17,479 nt of DNA from Eubacterium sp. UBA4343 (lineage in GTDB: Bacteria; Bacillota; Clostridia; Lachnospirales; Lachnospiraceae): the NCBI GenBank assembly GCA_002394235.1, contig DGTF01000064.1, positions 20,406 through 37,884 of the forward strand, read 5' to 3'. Shown piece by piece: positions 6,735 to 14,778 of the stretch (its first letter is position 1; every line of letters begins with the position of its first letter). Under the pieces are notes generated by a model. That model saw nothing but the letters and a program-made list of their open reading frames with translations. It was not told the origin of the DNA and did no database searches. The position numbers and the translations under genes were made by a program.

Positions 6735-7682
6735 TCAACAATGCGCGCCGCCGTCCAGAAGCTCCGGCGGGTATATTCCATCCTCCGTCATCTTCTTCAG
6801 CGCGGCGGTCACCACCGGCTTATCCTCCTTATAGGTCACACCGTACCACTTGTCCGGCGTCGTCATTACCTTCACCGCCGCCTTGTCTTCGGCAAGAAGA
6901 TCCGCGACAACCGAGGGAAGGAAATACTCTCCCTTCAGCGGATTCTCCTTCAATATCCGGTCAAGGAACGCCGGGAAACGCGCGAGGAGCTCATTCATGA
7001 TGCTGTAGTTGAAGCCCCACATATTCATGGAAACCACCGTGTCATCCGCAAGGGGTGTCCAGGTCTTCCCGTCATCCTCGGTGTACTCGATGCCGGTCGG
7101 ATGCTTCTCGATCCGTGTGCGCTCGTGAATCCCCACGAGCTCCTCCCGGTCATTCACCTCACAGATTCCGCGGGAGACATATCCGTTTTCTGTCACGGTA
7201 TTCTTCAGCTGATATCCGACCATCGCGTAGCGGTACTTCGTATCATCGCCGTTGTGCGCCAGGTAATCATACATCTTACGAAACGCGTCTCTCCCGTAAT
7301 AGTCATCCGCGTTGATCACCGCGAACGGAGATCCGTGAACCGCAAAAAAGCATGACAGAACGGCGTGTCCCGTCCCCCAGGGTTTCACACGCCCCTCCGG
7401 CACCTGATAACCCGCCGGCAGATCGTTCAGTCTCTGGAAGGCATAGCTGACCTTCACCCTGCTGCTGATCCGGTCTCCGATTCTCTCCTGGAAAATTTGC
7501 TTATTTTCCTCCTTGATGACGAAAATAATTTCCCGGAAACCAGCCTGTACCGCATCATAAATTGAATAATCAATGATCAGATGTCCCCTCTCATCCATAG
7601 GGTCCATCTGCTTCAAGCCGCCGTACCGGCTGCCCATACCCGCTGCCATAATGACCAGGACCGGGTGGTTGTTATTCTCCAT
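6735..7682 (-). CDS. Sugar-phosphate nucleotidyltransferase-like protein
   Basis: A cytoplasmic GT-A-fold nucleotidyltransferase related to glucose-1-phosphate uridylyl- and thymidylyltransferases, expected to join an NTP and a sugar 1-phosphate. From the chosen start the protein has 315 residues. The nucleotide-binding loop AAGMGSRYGGLKQ is at about 13-25, WGTGHA at 102-107 (base/phosphate contact) and the metal-site motif NADDYYG at 124-130. The frame opens with GTG at 7691, but the ATG at 7682 has AGAGGTG about 6 nt upstream and begins MENNNHPVLVIMAAG, a better family start. It has its own terminator and is flanked on both sides by the dispersed repeat, so it looks monocistronic. A TTGACA lies at 7791-7796 on the minus strand, but no matching -10 is seen. 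The sugar substrate cannot be read from the sequence; a cell-envelope role is possible. Confidence 0.88.
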   Translation of the reverse strand: MENNNHPVLVIMAAGMGSRYGGLKQMDPMDERGHLIIDYSIYDAVQAGFREIIFVIKEENKQIFQERIGDRISSRVKVSYAFQRLNDLPAGYQVPEGRVKPWGTGHAVLSCFFAVHGSPFAVINADDYYGRDAFRKMYDYLAHNGDDTKYRYAMVGYQLKNTVTENGYVSRGICEVNDREELVGIHERTRIEKHPTGIEYTEDDGKTWTPLADDTVVSMNMWGFNYSIMNELLARFPAFLDRILKENPLKGEYFLPSVVADLLAEDKAAVKVMTTPDKWYGVTYKEDKPVVTAALKKMTEDGIYPPELLDGGAHC

Positions 7683-7794
7683 CTCCTCCACCTCTTTCTA
7701 TCATTCTTCTATCATCTTCTGCGAAGAATCTTTTTAACTCACAACGCCTTTTTCTCATTAACTCTTTCTGCAAAATCTATCAATCAGAACTGTC

Positions 7795-7892
7795 AACGAG
7801 ATAAAACACGCTGTGCGAGTTTTATCTCGCTATCGCGACGCTCGCCGCACACGAATACTTCGCATTCGGCTGCGGCTCACTGTTCGCGTAAA
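7795..7892 (+). repeat. Dispersed 98-bp structured repeat, copy 3 (complete)
   Basis: It is the same length as copy 2 and differs at one base, T at 7814, which lies in the loop of the 11-bp hairpin; both hairpins are therefore preserved. It sits 29 bp beyond the ABC-F stop codon and upstream of the nucleotidyltransferase gene. The ABC-F gene lacks any other convincing terminator, so here the repeat's own hairpins are the first strong structures its transcript would meet. Confidence 0.95.
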
Positions 7893-7921
7893 TCAGAGCT
7901 GTGCAATTCACGCCATGAGAA

Positions 7922-9553
7922 TCAGTTATCTTCCTCTGTCAGCGTATATACCGAGCGCTTTCTCGCGTCCGCATCCGCTGCCAGATACTCATCATACGTT
8001 GTCACCTTATCGATCAGCGTCCCGTCATGCCGGAATTCCATGATGCGGTTTGCCGTCGTCTGCACAAACTGATGGTCGTGACAGGTAAACAGCAGCACAC
8101 CCGGGAACTTGATCAGACCGTTATTCAGCGCCTGAATCGACTCCATATCCAGATGGTTGGTCGGCTGATCCAGAACGAGCACATTCGCGCCCGAAATCAT
8201 CATCTTCGACAGAAGGCATCTGACCTTCTCGCCTCCGGACAGAACCCTTACCTTCTTGACACCGTCATCTCCGGCGAAGAGCATTCTTCCGAGGAATCCG
8301 CGCACATAGGTTGCGTCCTTGATCTCCGAATACTGGGTCAGCCACTCCGCGATCGTCAGATCGGAGTCGAATTCCTCCGTATAGTCCTTCGGGAAAAATG
8401 CCTGTGACGTGGTTACGCCCCACTTATAATATCCCTCGTCCGCCTCATCTTCACCGGCAATGATCTTGAACAGCTCCGTCGCGGCCTGCTCGTTGGAGCC
8501 GACAAAAGCGACCTTATCTTCTCTTCTGAGCGTGAACGAGACATCGTCCAGTACCTTCACACCGTCGATGGTCTTGCTGATGTTGTGAACCTCCAGAACC
8601 TCATTCCCGATCTCTCGGTTCGGACGGAAATCAATATAGGGATATTTCCGGCTGGATGGCTTGATGTCGTCCAGCTGAATCTTCTCCAGCGCCTTCTTAC
8701 GGGAAGTCGCCTGCTTCGATTTCGAGGCATTCGCCGCAAATCGGGAAATAAATTCCTGCAGCTCCTTGATCTTCTCTTCCTTTTTCTTGTTCGCTTCCTT
8801 CTTCTGCTGCAGCAGGAGGTTGCTGGACTCGAACCAGAAATCGTAGTTTCCGGCATAGAGCTGAATCTTGCCGTAATCGATATCCGCGATGTTTGTGCAG
8901 ACCTTATTCAGGAAATACCGGTCATGAGACACAACGATGACGGTATTCTCGAAATTGATCAGGAACTCCTCCAGCCAGTCGATAGCGTCCAGATCCAGAT
9001 GGTTCGTCGGCTCATCGAGAAGCAGAATATCCGGGTTCCCGAAAAGGGCGCGCGCCAGAAGCACCTTTACCTTCTGCGGGCCGTCCAGCGTTCCCATCTG
9101 CGCGTAATGGAGATCCGTCTCGATTCCGAGTCCGTTCAGCAGCTGCTCTGCGTCTGTCTCCGCGTCCCATCCGTTCATCTCGGCAAACTCCGCCTCAAGC
9201 TCACTGGCCTTGATGCCGTCTTCATCCGTGAAATCCGGCTTCGCGTATAGCGCGTCCTTCTCCTTCATGATCTCATAAAGTCTTCCGTTTCCCTGGATGA
9301 CCGTATCGAGAACCGGCTGATCGTCATACTTAAAGTGATCCTGCTCCAGGAAAGAAAGCCTCTGTCCCGGCGTAATCGTGACGTCCCCGTTCGTCGGCTC
9401 CAGCTGACCGGAGAGAATCTTCAGAAATGTCGATTTTCCGGCACCGTTAGCGCCGATTACCCCATAACAGTTGCCTTCCGTAAACTTGATGTTTACGTTC
9501 TCGAAAAGAGCCTTCTTCCCCACTCTCAGTGTTACGTTGTTCGCAGCTATCAT
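7922..9553 (-). CDS. ABC-F family ATPase (YbiT/YkpA-like), one ATP site degenerate
   Basis: ABC-F proteins are soluble twin-ATPase-domain proteins that act on ribosomes, without a transporter membrane domain (family knowledge). In this 543-residue protein domain 1 has Walker A GANGAGKST (34-42), signature-region LDGPQ (156-160), Walker B ILLLDEP with Glu181, and SHD (209-211). A charged helical linker follows (about 240-300). Domain 2 has GSNEQAAT in place of Walker A (352-359, no Lys), signature LSGGE (438-442), LVLDQP with Gln463 instead of the catalytic Glu, and His492. The site formed by Walker A1 and signature 2 is thus intact and the other site damaged in all three parts. The ATG at 9553 has AAGGA about 8 nt upstream. 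The gene has its own promoter candidate and no neighbour that reveals a specific role. Housekeeping translation factor is more likely than drug resistance. Confidence 0.95.
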   Translation of the reverse strand: MIAANNVTLRVGKKALFENVNIKFTEGNCYGVIGANGAGKSTFLKILSGQLEPTNGDVTITPGQRLSFLEQDHFKYDDQPVLDTVIQGNGRLYEIMKEKDALYAKPDFTDEDGIKASELEAEFAEMNGWDAETDAEQLLNGLGIETDLHYAQMGTLDGPQKVKVLLARALFGNPDILLLDEPTNHLDLDAIDWLEEFLINFENTVIVVSHDRYFLNKVCTNIADIDYGKIQLYAGNYDFWFESSNLLLQQKKEANKKKEEKIKELQEFISRFAANASKSKQATSRKKALEKIQLDDIKPSSRKYPYIDFRPNREIGNEVLEVHNISKTIDGVKVLDDVSFTLRREDKVAFVGSNEQAATELFKIIAGEDEADEGYYKWGVTTSQAFFPKDYTEEFDSDLTIAEWLTQYSEIKDATYVRGFLGRMLFAGDDGVKKVRVLSGGEKVRCLLSKMMISGANVLVLDQPTNHLDMESIQALNNGLIKFPGVLLFTCHDHQFVQTTANRIMEFRHDGTLIDKVTTYDEYLAADADARKRSVYTLTEEDN

Positions 9554-9602
9554 ATCAAATTCCTTTCTATTGGACTGTTATACCCAGCGTCAGTCGCTAC
9601 AC

Positions 9603-9631
9603 ATCATAACGTATTCCGTTCCTTTTCACAA
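9603..9631 (-). promoter_or_regulatory. Candidate sigma-A promoter of the ABC-F gene
   Basis: On the minus strand TTGTGA (9626-9631) and TATGAT (9603-9608) are 17 nt apart, matching 4 and 5 of 6 consensus bases. The predicted start near 9596 gives a leader of about 43 nt with the ribosome binding site. It lies immediately after the tandem repeat at the end of the upstream sulfatase gene. Confidence 0.55.
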
Positions 9632-9636
9632 GTCAA

Positions 9637-9708
9637 TCCTGTCTTACGAATCGCTGGCTATCCTGTCTTACGAATCGCTGGCTATCCTGTCTTATGAATC
9701 GCTGGTCA
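9637..9708 (-). repeat. 24-bp tandem repeat spanning the stop codon of the LTA-synthase-like gene
   Basis: Three contiguous units: 9637-9660 and 9661-9684 are identical, and 9685-9708 differs at a few positions. On the minus strand the third unit encodes the last residues (Thr-Ser-Asp-Ser) and the TAA stop at 9692-9694. Each downstream unit repeats an in-frame Ser-Asp-Ser-stop. The other side abuts the -35 of the ABC-F promoter. Confidence 0.93.
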
Positions 9709-11833
9709 GTGAAAAGAACCAGTCAAGCCGGTTCCGTTTCTCCGCCAGCTCATTGTACTGCAGGCACTCGTACTGCCACTCATCCATCAGATCCTTCTCA
9801 CTTCCGCCGGACCAGGTATGCCAGTTTCCGTCTGCATCCTCATAGCCCATGTGATTCAGCGCCGGTATTCTGGTCATAAGATCTTTCAAATAATAATTGT
9901 AGTCTGTCATCTTCAGACCGGTCTGTCCCAGAAGCAGGGTACTAAGGTAGTTCGTGCTTGTCACCACATTCTGTTCCTCCGGGATATCATAATTCGCCCA
10001 GATCAGGAAAGGTGTCGCATAATAGTGCTCCTGCTGTTCAAGATCAAGAGAGTTATAATTCTCACCGGACACATATTCCGTAAACGAATCCGGCATGGTC
10101 GGATAATGATCACCAAACATAACAATCAGCGTAGGCTCATCATAGTCCTTGAAATAGTCGATCAGATACTCCAGTGCGTCGTCGCTCAGTTTTTCCAGTG
10201 AGAGGAACCGGCTCACGACATCATTCTCATACCCGTCAACGGTAATGGTTTCATCGACATCGTCTGTCGTATACCCGCCGTGGTTCTGCATGGTGATATC
10301 AAAAAGGAAGAACGGATTTCCCGCCTTATTTTCCTCGTTGACTACCTGGATGATCTTCTTGTAATTCGACATATCGCTGATGTGGCTGTGAACATATTCC
10401 ACATCGTCCTCATCGGTAAAATCATCCTGCGTGTAAAACCGGTCAAATCCCAGGAGACGATACGCGGTCTCACGATTCCAGTTGCTTCCCTTGTACGGAT
10501 GCATGGCCGCCGTTTTATATCCCTGTGCCTCCAGGGTAGAAACAATCGAGTACTGATCATGCGTGAAATAGCTCACATACGGAACCATAGCCGGAAATCT
10601 CTTCACAGAATTTCCGGTCAGGAATTCGTACTCCGTCTTTGCCGTTCCGCCACCGGTGATGCACACCAGCGTATGTCCCTTTATTGTATTCTCTTTCAAT
10701 GAGTCATAAAACGGCATCACAGGCTCATTCGTCTTCAGATCTCCGATATAGCTGTAATCCGCCCAAGACTCATTCATGATCGCGATAATATTCACCGGCT
10801 TTACCGTGGAAGCATCCTCTGTCCCGGACCCGGAATCCGAACTCTTCGCGGTATCCGAGCTGTTCCCGGAAGCATCGCTTTCCCCGGCCGTTTCCTCCTC
10901 CGCGCTGTTCTTCTCCGTCTTTACAAAGTCCTCCGCGATCTTCTCTGTTCCGCTCACGGTATAGCCCTCCGGCGGACTAAGTCTCATATATTTCGCGACA
11001 CAGAAAAACCCGACGGTTGTTCCATACTCGGTGTAGGTCTTGATCGGCGCGAACAGATCCGTCAGAATTCCAAGGCCTCCGTTCCAGTTCACATTTAGAT
11101 AGAAAAAATACATGCCAAACATGAACACCGCGATCCCGACGCGCATAAGAATCTTCCCGATGATTCCTCTGCGGATCAGAACATAGTTCCGCATATGAAG
11201 CAGGAGTCCCAGAACACAGAAGTACATCACGAGATCAAGCACAATCCCTCTCGTCAGCGTATACGTATAGGATCCGGAAACCGTCGCCGCCGTCGAGAGC
11301 GAGAAGAAATCGATCAGCTGCAGAGGCTCTCCCCGGAACAGATAGACAAAATAAAAGGCAATGCTGATAAACGACCAGATAGACAGGATCAGCATCAGAG
11401 AGCGCTTGAGCGAATTCAGCCAGAAGAATGCGATCAGGTTCATGATCAGGATGCCCGCGATATTCAGAAGTCTGTACTTCCATTCCATCGCGACCAGCTC
11501 CGTGTTGTTGATATACTCGATGATAAAAAAGCACCAGACATCCACGGCGAGCATGATTCCAAAATGCCAGGGCCAGATCTGGAGACTTGCCTCCTTTCCT
11601 TTCTCATCCACCCTGTCCAAGGGATGCAGAACGAAGGTACAGATCAGGGCGGACGCCGCCACGGCGGCGATCAATCCCGCAAAAAGGATTTCACCGGAGC
11701 GCATCTCTATCTTTACGCTGCCGATCAGAGCACTGCGCTGCGTCATCAGAAAAATGAACACGCAAATCCAGTAAATCGCCCAGAATATTTTGTAGCCGAC
11801 GGACCACTCACGGCCCCGATATCGAATCTCCAT
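9692..11833 (-). CDS. LTA-synthase-family membrane sulfatase (phosphoglycerol transferase-like)
   Basis: A membrane enzyme with an extracellular alkaline-phosphatase/sulfatase domain, expected to transfer phosphoglycerol or similar groups to envelope polymers. From the chosen start the protein has 713 residues. About five to six membrane segments span 12-285. A Ser/Glu/Asp-rich low-complexity linker covers about 305-344. The catalytic domain has IMNES (metal ligand Glu355), GGGTAKTEYEFLTG at about 394-407 with the presumed Thr nucleophile, MQNHGGY with His518, and FGDHYP with Asp575 and His576. The frame is open to a GTG at 11911, but that lies at the predicted transcription start. The ATG at 11833 begins MEIRYRGREW just before the first membrane helix, although its ribosome binding site is weak. 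The gene end is tandemly repeated. The exact polymer made is unknown. Confidence 0.9.
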   Translation of the reverse strand: MEIRYRGREWSVGYKIFWAIYWICVFIFLMTQRSALIGSVKIEMRSGEILFAGLIAAVAASALICTFVLHPLDRVDEKGKEASLQIWPWHFGIMLAVDVWCFFIIEYINNTELVAMEWKYRLLNIAGILIMNLIAFFWLNSLKRSLMLILSIWSFISIAFYFVYLFRGEPLQLIDFFSLSTAATVSGSYTYTLTRGIVLDLVMYFCVLGLLLHMRNYVLIRRGIIGKILMRVGIAVFMFGMYFFYLNVNWNGGLGILTDLFAPIKTYTEYGTTVGFFCVAKYMRLSPPEGYTVSGTEKIAEDFVKTEKNSAEEETAGESDASGNSSDTAKSSDSGSGTEDASTVKPVNIIAIMNESWADYSYIGDLKTNEPVMPFYDSLKENTIKGHTLVCITGGGTAKTEYEFLTGNSVKRFPAMVPYVSYFTHDQYSIVSTLEAQGYKTAAMHPYKGSNWNRETAYRLLGFDRFYTQDDFTDEDDVEYVHSHISDMSNYKKIIQVVNEENKAGNPFFLFDITMQNHGGYTTDDVDETITVDGYENDVVSRFLSLEKLSDDALEYLIDYFKDYDEPTLIVMFGDHYPTMPDSFTEYVSGENYNSLDLEQQEHYYATPFLIWANYDIPEEQNVVTSTNYLSTLLLGQTGLKMTDYNYYLKDLMTRIPALNHMGYEDADGNWHTWSGGSEKDLMDEWQYECLQYNELAEKRNRLDWFFSLTSDS

Positions 11834-11919
11834 CTGAATAAATACCCGCTTTCCCGTCAAAAATATCTGTGTAATACATGCAGATACAGCTACTTCGAGA
11901 CTGCGCCGCACACCCGAAT

Positions 11920-11948
11920 ATTTTACATTTTTTGGAACGGATTTGCAA
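11920..11948 (-). promoter_or_regulatory. Candidate promoter of the LTA-synthase-like gene
   Basis: On the minus strand TTGCAA (11943-11948) and TAAAAT (11920-11925) are 17 nt apart (4 and 5 of 6). The start near 11912 leaves a 79-nt leader before the ATG at 11833. A perfect 8-bp inverted repeat, GCGCCGCA (11903-11910) and TGCGGCGC (11952-11959), brackets the promoter and is a candidate operator. Confidence 0.5.
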
Positions 11949-12059
11949 ACCTGCGGCGCCAGAATTCACGGAATTCACAGTTTTCTCATAAAGCCTCCGC
12001 CTCTCCCTCGTAATCCAACAAAATCAGTCATGATTTTATCACGTAAGGCTGTGGTTTGC

Positions 12060-12088
12060 TTGCACATTTCATTTCTCCGTGCTATCAT
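12060..12088 (+). promoter_or_regulatory. Candidate sigma-A promoter of the alcohol dehydrogenase gene
   Basis: TTGCAC (12060-12065) and TATCAT (12083-12088) are 17 nt apart, matching 4 and 5 of 6 consensus bases. The predicted start is near 12095, leaving a leader of about 155 nt. Confidence 0.55.
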
Positions 12089-12250
12089 AATTGTGTGAAA
12101 CGGTGGGGCGAACTCCGCGACAGACCAACGAAGCAGGTCACCTGTCAGCGGCATGGGAACGGTGAACCAGCGATGTGACACGGGGACTTATACCGTTTGT
12201 GACGCTCCGCTTGCGGGGCATGTTGGTTCAGAAAAAGAAAGGACAGCAGC

Positions 12251-13399
12251 ATGGAACATTTCCATATTCTCACGGATATCTATTTTGGCGAGAAATCACT
12301 CGACCGCCTGAGCCAGATCGACAGTCAGAAGGTCTTTATCGTAACCGACCCCTTCATCGTTAAGAGCGACGCGATCCGCAACATCGTAAAGCCTCTGTCG
12401 AAGGGCGGCATTGCATATGAAGTATTTACCGAGGTCGTTCCGGATCCTCCCATCTCTAAAGTCGTTGCCGGCGTCAGAGCCTACCTGGAATCCGGCTGTG
12501 ATACGATCGTGGGCGTCGGCGGAGGATCAGCCATGGACCTCTCCAAGTCCATCCGCAAAATGTCGGAGAGCATGAATGGCGGAACACACATCCGCCTGAT
12601 CTGTATTCCGACGACGAGCGGCACCGGAAGCGAGGTAACCTCTTTTGCCGTCATCAGCGATCCGGATCATCAGAGAAAAATTCCACTTGTCTCAGAGGAT
12701 ATGTCTCCGGACGAGGCGATTCTCGACGCGGTTCTGGTGCGGAGCGTGCCCGCATCCGTAACGGCGGACACCGGGATGGATGTGCTCACCCACGCGGTCG
12801 AAGCCTATGTCAGCACAAAGCACAATGACTTTTCCGGCGCGCTTGCAGAAAAAGCCGTTGAGATCGTAGGTCAGTACCTCTTCCGCTCCTATTCGGACAA
12901 TAATGACACCCACGCCCGGGAGAAGATGCACACGGCCGCGACGCTGGCGGGACTTGCCTTTAACTCTGCCTCTCTCGGCCTGAACCACGGAATGGCGCAT
13001 CAGCTCGGCGCGCATTTTCATATTCCGCACGGACGTGCCAATGCCATGCTGCTTCCGATCGTCACGGAATACAATGCCGGTGTATCCAACCTCACAAAGA
13101 ACAGGGATCTGTCTGATGATCCCGTCGTGGAACGTTACTGCAACATCGCCACGATGCTCGGTCTTTCCAGCTTCAACCCGGTCATGACCATTCACTCTCT
13201 GTGCAATTACATGAGATACATGTCGGAGAGCATGGGAATTCCTCAGCATCTCTCCGAGATCCTGGATATTTCAAAGGAAGAATATGAGGCACATCTCGAC
13301 AGTATGGCCGAGGCTGCCCTGAACGACTCCTGCACGGAAACCAATCCGAGACAGCCGCTTAAGCCTGAAGTCATTGAGCTCTACCGGAAGCTCTGGTAA
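12251..13399 (+). CDS. Iron-containing (group III) alcohol dehydrogenase, PduQ-like
   Basis: A cytoplasmic NAD(P)-dependent dehydrogenase that would reduce an aldehyde to an alcohol to recycle NADH during fermentation. The 382-residue protein is full length. The N-terminal dinucleotide domain shows VGVGGGSAMD (87-96) and PTTSGTGSEVT (120-130). The iron ligands of the family are all present: Asp177 and His181 in GMDVLTH, His246 in NHGMAH, and His260. The overall sequence resembles 1-propanol dehydrogenases of the PduQ/EutG type, but there is no microcompartment or diol-dehydratase gene nearby, so a general ethanol/propanol role is equally likely. The ATG at 12251 follows AAAGGA with a 7-nt gap. 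It is monocistronic, with its own promoter and a strong terminator, and is one of only two plus-strand genes here. Confidence 0.95.
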   Translation: MEHFHILTDIYFGEKSLDRLSQIDSQKVFIVTDPFIVKSDAIRNIVKPLSKGGIAYEVFTEVVPDPPISKVVAGVRAYLESGCDTIVGVGGGSAMDLSKSIRKMSESMNGGTHIRLICIPTTSGTGSEVTSFAVISDPDHQRKIPLVSEDMSPDEAILDAVLVRSVPASVTADTGMDVLTHAVEAYVSTKHNDFSGALAEKAVEIVGQYLFRSYSDNNDTHAREKMHTAATLAGLAFNSASLGLNHGMAHQLGAHFHIPHGRANAMLLPIVTEYNAGVSNLTKNRDLSDDPVVERYCNIATMLGLSSFNPVMTIHSLCNYMRYMSESMGIPQHLSEILDISKEEYEAHLDSMAEAALNDSCTETNPRQPLKPEVIELYRKLW

Positions 13400-13421
13400 T
13401 CCATGAGCAACTGATTGCAAG

Positions 13422-13478
13422 AAACTGCCGCATAAAACAGATGCCCTCTTCCGGTGTCTGTATTATGCGGCAGTTTTT
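13422..13478 (+). terminator. Long terminator between convergent alcohol dehydrogenase and DUF1015 genes
   Basis: A 14-bp perfect stem (AAACTGCCGCATAA 13422-13435 with TTATGCGGCAGTTT 13463-13476) continues, after one unpaired base on each side, into ACAGA/TCTGT (13437-13441 with 13457-13461). On the plus strand it ends in TTTTT (13474-13478). The minus-strand T-run is weaker (TTTCTTG), but the stem probably serves DUF1015 too. Confidence 0.93.
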
Positions 13479-13494
13479 GATTTCTTTTTCCGGA

Positions 13495-14736
13495 TCACTT
13501 TTCAATCTTATGTATGAACAGCCCGCTTCTGAGCTTCGGCTCGAACCAGGTGGATTTTGGCGGCATCAGAAGCCCCGCGTCCGCCACAGCAAATAGCTCG
13601 CTGATTGAGGTCGGATACAGGGCAAAAGCTGCCTCACAATCTTCATGACATCTTCGCTCCAGCTCTCTGAGCCCCCGGATTCCTCCGACAAAATCAATTC
13701 TCGCATCCGTTCTCGGGTCCTGTATATTCCAGATCGGTCCCAGAGCTTCCCTCTGCAGATACTCCACATCCAGACAGCCGATCGGATCTGTCTTCAGAAG
13801 ATGTTTCCGTGTCTGCAGGCGGTACCATTTTCCCTCCAGGTACAAACCCATCTCACCCTTCTTGGCAGGCCGGTACGGAGATTCCGGCGCCTCTGCGATC
13901 CGGAAAACCTGATCCATCTTCTCCAGAATCTCATCCGGCTCATATCCGTTCAAATCCTTCAGCACCCGGTTATAGTCCATGATCTGAAGTTCATCATCCG
14001 GGAACAGCACGGAAAGGAAATAATTGAACTCCTCTCTTCCGGTATAACCCGGATGCTCCTTTCGTCTCTTCAGTGATACAGAAACAGCAGAAGCCGCTCT
14101 ATGATGTCCGTCGGCGATATAAGTGTGATCAAGTGCTGCAAACGCTTTCGTCAGCGCCGCGATCTGATCGTCATTGTCGATTCTCCACACCCTGTGAATC
14201 ACACCGTCCTCGGCGACGAAATCCAGTACCGGCGCCTTCATGCTCTCCTGCGCAATCAGCCTTTTGATCTCCGGATGGGACCGGTAGGCAAGAAAAATCG
14301 GTCCCGTCTGCGCGCTGCACGCATCGATATGATCAAAGCGGTCCTTTTCCTTGTCCTTTCTGGTGTTCTCGTGCTTTCGAATCACATTGTTCAGATAATC
14401 GTCTACCGAAGAACACGCGACCAGTCCCTTCTGACTCCTTCCGTTCATGATCAGCTCCCAGATATAGAAGCAGGGTCTGCTGTCCTCTTCAAAAATACCT
14501 TTTTCCTGCCACTCGCGAAGCATGGAAGATGCCTTCGCATAGACACAGGGCGCATAGATGTCCTGTTCCTCCGGGAACTGCGTCTCTGCGCGGTCTATCG
14601 CGAGAAAAGACAGCGGGTTCTTCTCCACAACCTCTCTTGCCTCCTCCCGGTTATATACATCATAGGGCAGAGCCGCCACAAGTGCTGCCTTCTCTTTCAC
14701 CGGTGTCAATGCCCGGAACGGTCTGATTACTGCCAT
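13495..14736 (-). CDS. DUF1015 family protein, third gene of the serC-serA cluster
   Basis: A cytoplasmic protein of 413 residues with no signal or membrane segment. It carries the conserved motifs of the DUF1015 family: MAVIRPFRAL at the N-terminus, ALPYDV at 22-27, RKHENT at 120-125 followed by basic/acidic residues, ADGHHRAASA at 208-217, and MPPKSTWFEPKLRSG near the C-terminus. Its biochemical activity is not known to me. The DGHHR motif recalls nucleotide-handling motifs of ParB/SerK-like proteins, and the position behind serC and serA suggests a job in serine or phosphoserine metabolism; both are inference. The start is the ATG at 14736, with AGGAGG about 6 nt upstream; the frame is open 11 codons further but lacks a site there. 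The serA-DUF1015 gap holds a stem-loop and a 33-bp tandem repeat. Confidence 0.92.
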   Translation of the reverse strand: MAVIRPFRALTPVKEKAALVAALPYDVYNREEAREVVEKNPLSFLAIDRAETQFPEEQDIYAPCVYAKASSMLREWQEKGIFEEDSRPCFYIWELIMNGRSQKGLVACSSVDDYLNNVIRKHENTRKDKEKDRFDHIDACSAQTGPIFLAYRSHPEIKRLIAQESMKAPVLDFVAEDGVIHRVWRIDNDDQIAALTKAFAALDHTYIADGHHRAASAVSVSLKRRKEHPGYTGREEFNYFLSVLFPDDELQIMDYNRVLKDLNGYEPDEILEKMDQVFRIAEAPESPYRPAKKGEMGLYLEGKWYRLQTRKHLLKTDPIGCLDVEYLQREALGPIWNIQDPRTDARIDFVGGIRGLRELERRCHEDCEAAFALYPTSISELFAVADAGLLMPPKSTWFEPKLRSGLFIHKIEK

Positions 14737-14778
14737 TCTTACTCCTCCTGTAAACAGCTCCCGCTGCAAATATTCCCA

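Larger units (their letters stand above)
11834..12250. other. 417-bp divergent region between the LTA-synthase-like and alcohol dehydrogenase genes
   Basis: It holds the bracketed minus-strand promoter (11903-11959), about 100 bp with nothing recognised (11960-12059), the plus-strand promoter (12060-12088), and a leader of about 155 nt for the dehydrogenase gene. The leader contains small foldable segments: the palindrome CAGGTCACCTG (12134-12144) and a GC-rich hairpin around 12204-12219. I recognise no known riboswitch class in it. A stretch at 11905-11930 weakly resembles part of the dispersed repeat. Confidence 0.55.

Noticed and set aside
7768..7796. Promoter for the nucleotidyltransferase gene using the TTGACA at repeat copy 3
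   Set aside because: The -35 is perfect, but spacers of 15-18 nt give no acceptable -10 box.
7795..7892. CRISPR or tRNA-like array suggested by several identical repeats
   Set aside because: Copies are kilobases apart with whole genes between them, and the fold is not a cloverleaf.
7893..7921. Terminator directly after the ABC-F stop codon
   Set aside because: Only a 3-bp GTG/CAC hairpin is present; the first strong structure downstream is the dispersed repeat.
12251..13399. Assignment of the dehydrogenase to a propanediol or ethanolamine microcompartment
   Set aside because: No shell, dehydratase or cobalamin gene is present in the window; similarity alone does not support it.
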